Positions 61,895 through 64,000 of a stretch of DNA of 64,000 nucleotides are shown one piece after another. Origin of the DNA: Oricola sp. (GTDB lineage Bacteria > Pseudomonadota > Alphaproteobacteria > Rhizobiales > Rhizobiaceae); NCBI RefSeq assembly GCF_022763245.1, contig NZ_JALEGV010000040.1:558001-622000 (forward strand), given 5' to 3'. Made by a program: the position numbers and the translations under genes. The stretch's first letter is position 1. Each line of letters begins with the position of its first letter. The notes under the pieces are model-generated. The model was not told where the DNA came from. It saw nothing but the letters and a program-made list of their open reading frames with translations, and searched no databases.

Positions 61895-63217
61895 TTACGC
61901 CCGCAGGTCTGTAATGATGTTCCGTGACAGCGCCATGAAGGCCGGCGTCAGGGCGAGGAGAACCGTGAGGCTGACGAAGCCGGCGACGAGGTGGAATTCC
62001 GGCCAGCCCAGCGTTGCGGTTACGAGAATGTCGGTGCGCGCGGTGACGACCCGTGAAATCGCGCCGACGGCGGCGAAGCCGACGCCGATGCCGGCAAGCG
62101 CGCCGGCGCCGATCAGGGCTGCGGCATAGGACCAGACGACGGAGAAGACGAAGCGGTCGGGCGCGCCGAGCGCGCGCAGCAGCGCCAGCCGGCGGGCATA
62201 GAGCCGGGTGAGAACGACGAGCCCCGCCAGAACGCCGGCGGTCACCAGCACCTGGGTCAGCACGGCCATGACGCTCATGACCTGGCGGATGTCGCCGAGC
62301 ATCGAATGCAGGCCCGCGAGGACCGCGCCCGGAAAGAAGGCCATCGTCTTCTCGGTGGTGAATTCGGAGCGCAGCGCGTAATTCGCCCAGAGCTGTTCGG
62401 CGCGCACCAGCACCGCCGGCGTGCCTGGGAAATAGTCCGCGTCGAAGGGCGGACCGATCTGGCCGGCGCGCTCCGGCGCATGGCCGCTCGCCAGCCCGTG
62501 CACGGCCCAGACCCCTTCAACCGGCACGAGGAGCGCCTTGTCCCAGGGGCTTCCTGTCAGATCCATCTTGCCGACGACGGTGATGCCGTAGCCCTCATGG
62601 GCGTCGTGCTCGGCTGCGTCGCCGACGCCATGGGCCGGCGTGAAGGTGTCGCCGACGGAGAGCGGCACCCGGGCGCCGGCCACGGCCTCCTCCAGCCCGG
62701 CGAACATGCGGCCCTGCTTCAACTCGCCGGCCAGATGGGTGACGAATTGCTGAGTGGTGCCGATCACCGGCGACGCCTCGTAGCTGTCGCCATAGGCAAT
62801 CGGTGCGGCCAGCGAGACGTTTTCGTGGTTCTCGATCGTCGCATAGGTGGGGCCGTCGATCAGCGGCACGTCGACCGGCTGCAGATAGACCGCGGCCATC
62901 AGCATCTGCACTTCCGAGCCGGGCGCGGCGACGACGAGATCGAACTTCTCGGCCGCCCGCGCCGTGCCCTTGCGAAGGCCGCGTTCCTGGGCGATCAGCC
63001 CGACGCCGATGCCGACCGAGATCGCGATCAGGGCGATGAAGAGGGCGTTGGTCCAGCGATAGCGCCACATCATCGCGCGCACGAGGCCGAAGGGCCGATA
63101 GCCGCGGGTGACGATCAGGCCCGTCACGAGCGCCGGGAGCAGCAGGACGACGAACCAGATCGCGTCCTGCGCATCCGCCGGCAGGCCCTGCCAGGCCTCG
63201 GAAAGCGCGCTCGGCAC
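61895..63217 (-). CDS. FtsX-like ABC transporter permease
   Basis: 440 residues from a GTG at 63217. FtsX/MacB architecture: helices near residues 20-40 and 55-80, a large periplasmic domain of about 180 residues with HGVGDAAEHDAHEGYGI, and three closing helices (VTAGVLAGLVVLTRLY, VWSYAAALIGAGALAGIGVGF, HLVAGFVSLTVLLAL). The cytoplasmic ATPase gene ends 2 bases upstream. Such transporters move lipoproteins, toxins or small ligands by mechanotransmission. The next gene is the His-rich protein, 25 bases away. Confidence 0.88.
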   Translation of the reverse strand: MPSALSEAWQGLPADAQDAIWFVVLLLPALVTGLIVTRGYRPFGLVRAMMWRYRWTNALFIALIAISVGIGVGLIAQERGLRKGTARAAEKFDLVVAAPGSEVQMLMAAVYLQPVDVPLIDGPTYATIENHENVSLAAPIAYGDSYEASPVIGTTQQFVTHLAGELKQGRMFAGLEEAVAGARVPLSVGDTFTPAHGVGDAAEHDAHEGYGITVVGKMDLTGSPWDKALLVPVEGVWAVHGLASGHAPERAGQIGPPFDADYFPGTPAVLVRAEQLWANYALRSEFTTEKTMAFFPGAVLAGLHSMLGDIRQVMSVMAVLTQVLVTAGVLAGLVVLTRLYARRLALLRALGAPDRFVFSVVWSYAAALIGAGALAGIGVGFAAVGAISRVVTARTDILVTATLGWPEFHLVAGFVSLTVLLALTPAFMALSRNIITDLRA

Positions 63218-63219
63218 GG

Positions 63220-63894
63220 TCAGGCCTCCCCTGTCCAGCGGCCGTCGACGATGTCGATGACCCGGTCCATGCGCTCATGCAAGGCCGCGTCGTGGCTGAC
63301 GGCGATCAGCGTCTTGCCGCGCGAGGCGGCGAGATCGGCAAGATCTTCGATCAGCCTGTCGGCGGCGGTACGGTCGAGGCTCGCGGTCGGCTCGTCGGCG
63401 AGGATGATCGGCGGATCGCCGGCCAGCGCGCGCGACACCGCGACCCGCTGGCGTTCGCCGCCGGAAAAGGTGTCGACGGCGCGCTCGTTGTGATCGCCGA
63501 GGCCGAGCCGGGCCAGCATGTCCGCGGCCCCGCCGGTGATGCGCTCACGCTCCGACCGCGACGCGTAGGAAGCCGCCAATGCCGCGTTGCCGAGCGCCGG
63601 CAGTTCCTCGAACAGAAGGAAATCCTGGAAGATCATGCCGACGCGCTCGCGGCGGAAGCGCGCGCGTTCGGCCGCGCTGCGCGCGGAGATCGCCTCTTCG
63701 CCCCATGTGACCGATCCCGCCTTCAGGCCGATCAGGCCCGCGATCGCGTAGAGGAACGTGGATTTGCCGGCCCCGGACGGGCCCCGCACGCCGATGCGGC
63801 TGCCGGCCTCGATGTCGAGCGCGCCGATGCGCAGGAGTTCACGCCCGCGGTCGCCTTCGACGACGAGGTCGCGCACCGACAGTGCCAGCCCCAT
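63220..63894 (-). CDS. LolD/MacB-type ABC ATPase
   Basis: 224 residues. Walker A GPSGAGKST, Q-loop FQDFLLF, signature FSGGERQR, Walker B ILADEPTASLD and switch IAVSHD. It drives the permease that follows after 2 bases. Its ATG overlaps by one base with a stop of an open frame coming from the right edge (TGATG). Confidence 0.93.
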   Translation of the reverse strand: MGLALSVRDLVVEGDRGRELLRIGALDIEAGSRIGVRGPSGAGKSTFLYAIAGLIGLKAGSVTWGEEAISARSAAERARFRRERVGMIFQDFLLFEELPALGNAALAASYASRSERERITGGAADMLARLGLGDHNERAVDTFSGGERQRVAVSRALAGDPPIILADEPTASLDRTAADRLIEDLADLAASRGKTLIAVSHDAALHERMDRVIDIVDGRWTGEA

Positions 63895-64000
63895 CAGGCG
63901 AATCCCTTTTGCGATCTCACGGCGAAGCCTCGCTCCGCTCGGGCCTGCGATGGCGCGCGCTCACCGCGCGACGTCCGGTCGGGCTTGCGAACCTCGCGGT
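63894..64000 (-). other. Open frame or dispersed repeat at the right edge
   Basis: A minus-strand frame without stops runs from the window edge to a TGA at 63894-63896, sharing its A with the ATPase ATG. The peptide (RGERAPSQARAERGFAV and on) looks like translations of GC-rich intergenic repeats rather than a folded domain. It is either the tail of the operon's first gene or a repeat; the window cannot decide. Confidence 0.3.

Overview
The window is high-GC (mostly around 65-70%), with dense, short-spaced genes on both strands, many GTG/TTG starts and families typical of Alphaproteobacteria: a TIGR02301 protein, a DUF559 endonuclease next to palindromic intergenic repeats, an Atm1-type exporter, CsgH-type curli genes and a nadABC cluster. 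It most resembles a chromosomal segment of a Hyphomicrobiales (Rhizobiales) bacterium. I see no complete insertion sequence, prophage, CRISPR array, rRNA or tRNA.

Layout. 1-3940: catabolic locus with a 3-dehydroshikimate dehydratase (cut by the window edge), a divergent SMP-30 lactonase and an orphan TRAP solute-binding protein. 4321-10133: panBC, an acyl-activating enzyme with a decayed acyltransferase domain, and psd-pssA (phosphatidylethanolamine synthesis). 10268-19742: hemerythrin-like protein, membrane protein, an ArsR-controlled Atm1-type ABC exporter, a LysM/Ig-like envelope protein, LOG-family hydrolase, CorA-type channel, RarD, and a Crp/Fnr regulator divergent from a Spy-like periplasmic protein. 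19746-25184: a minus-strand run with citramalate synthase, proline iminopeptidase, a tiny membrane protein, a VOC protein and three tandem GFA-domain proteins. 25307-26842: accessory patch with a VapBC module and operator, then a DUF559 endonuclease bracketed by inverted copies of a palindromic repeat. 26843-32869: cysS with a compositionally odd 3' third, a LysE exporter, SRAP protein, lipoprotein, Nudix and small envelope proteins.

33215-36451: an autotransporter and a Stf0 sulfotransferase. 36500-41197: one operon iclR-rraA-tctC-tctB-tctA, a regulated carboxylate uptake and aldolase system. 41220-42700: a low-GC island (about 30% in places) with one orphan secreted protein. 42710-46633: dihydroorotase-like protein with an altered HxH motif, YgfZ, HD hydrolase and tyrosine phosphatase. 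46689-49640: AlkB-like hydroxylase, then two curlins and CsgH; both curlin genes share a duplicated promoter block with 11-bp spaced repeats. 49839-54402: MscS channel and the nadA-nadB-nadC pathway to nicotinate mononucleotide. 54585-57083: AEC transporter and aldehyde dehydrogenase. 57216-61269: an arsenic locus arsR-arsC-arsC-arsH with an MFS exporter candidate and a periplasmic thioredoxin, lacking ArsB/Acr3. 61291-63894: a His-rich PCu(A)C-like protein with an FtsX-type permease and a LolD-like ATPase, possibly metal handling.

The observations I would follow first are the repeat-bracketed DUF559 unit, the duplicated curlin promoter, the pump-less ars locus with a probably leaderless arsR, the QxH dihydroorotase, and the His-rich protein/ABC transporter set. 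None amounts to a proven new system from sequence reading alone.
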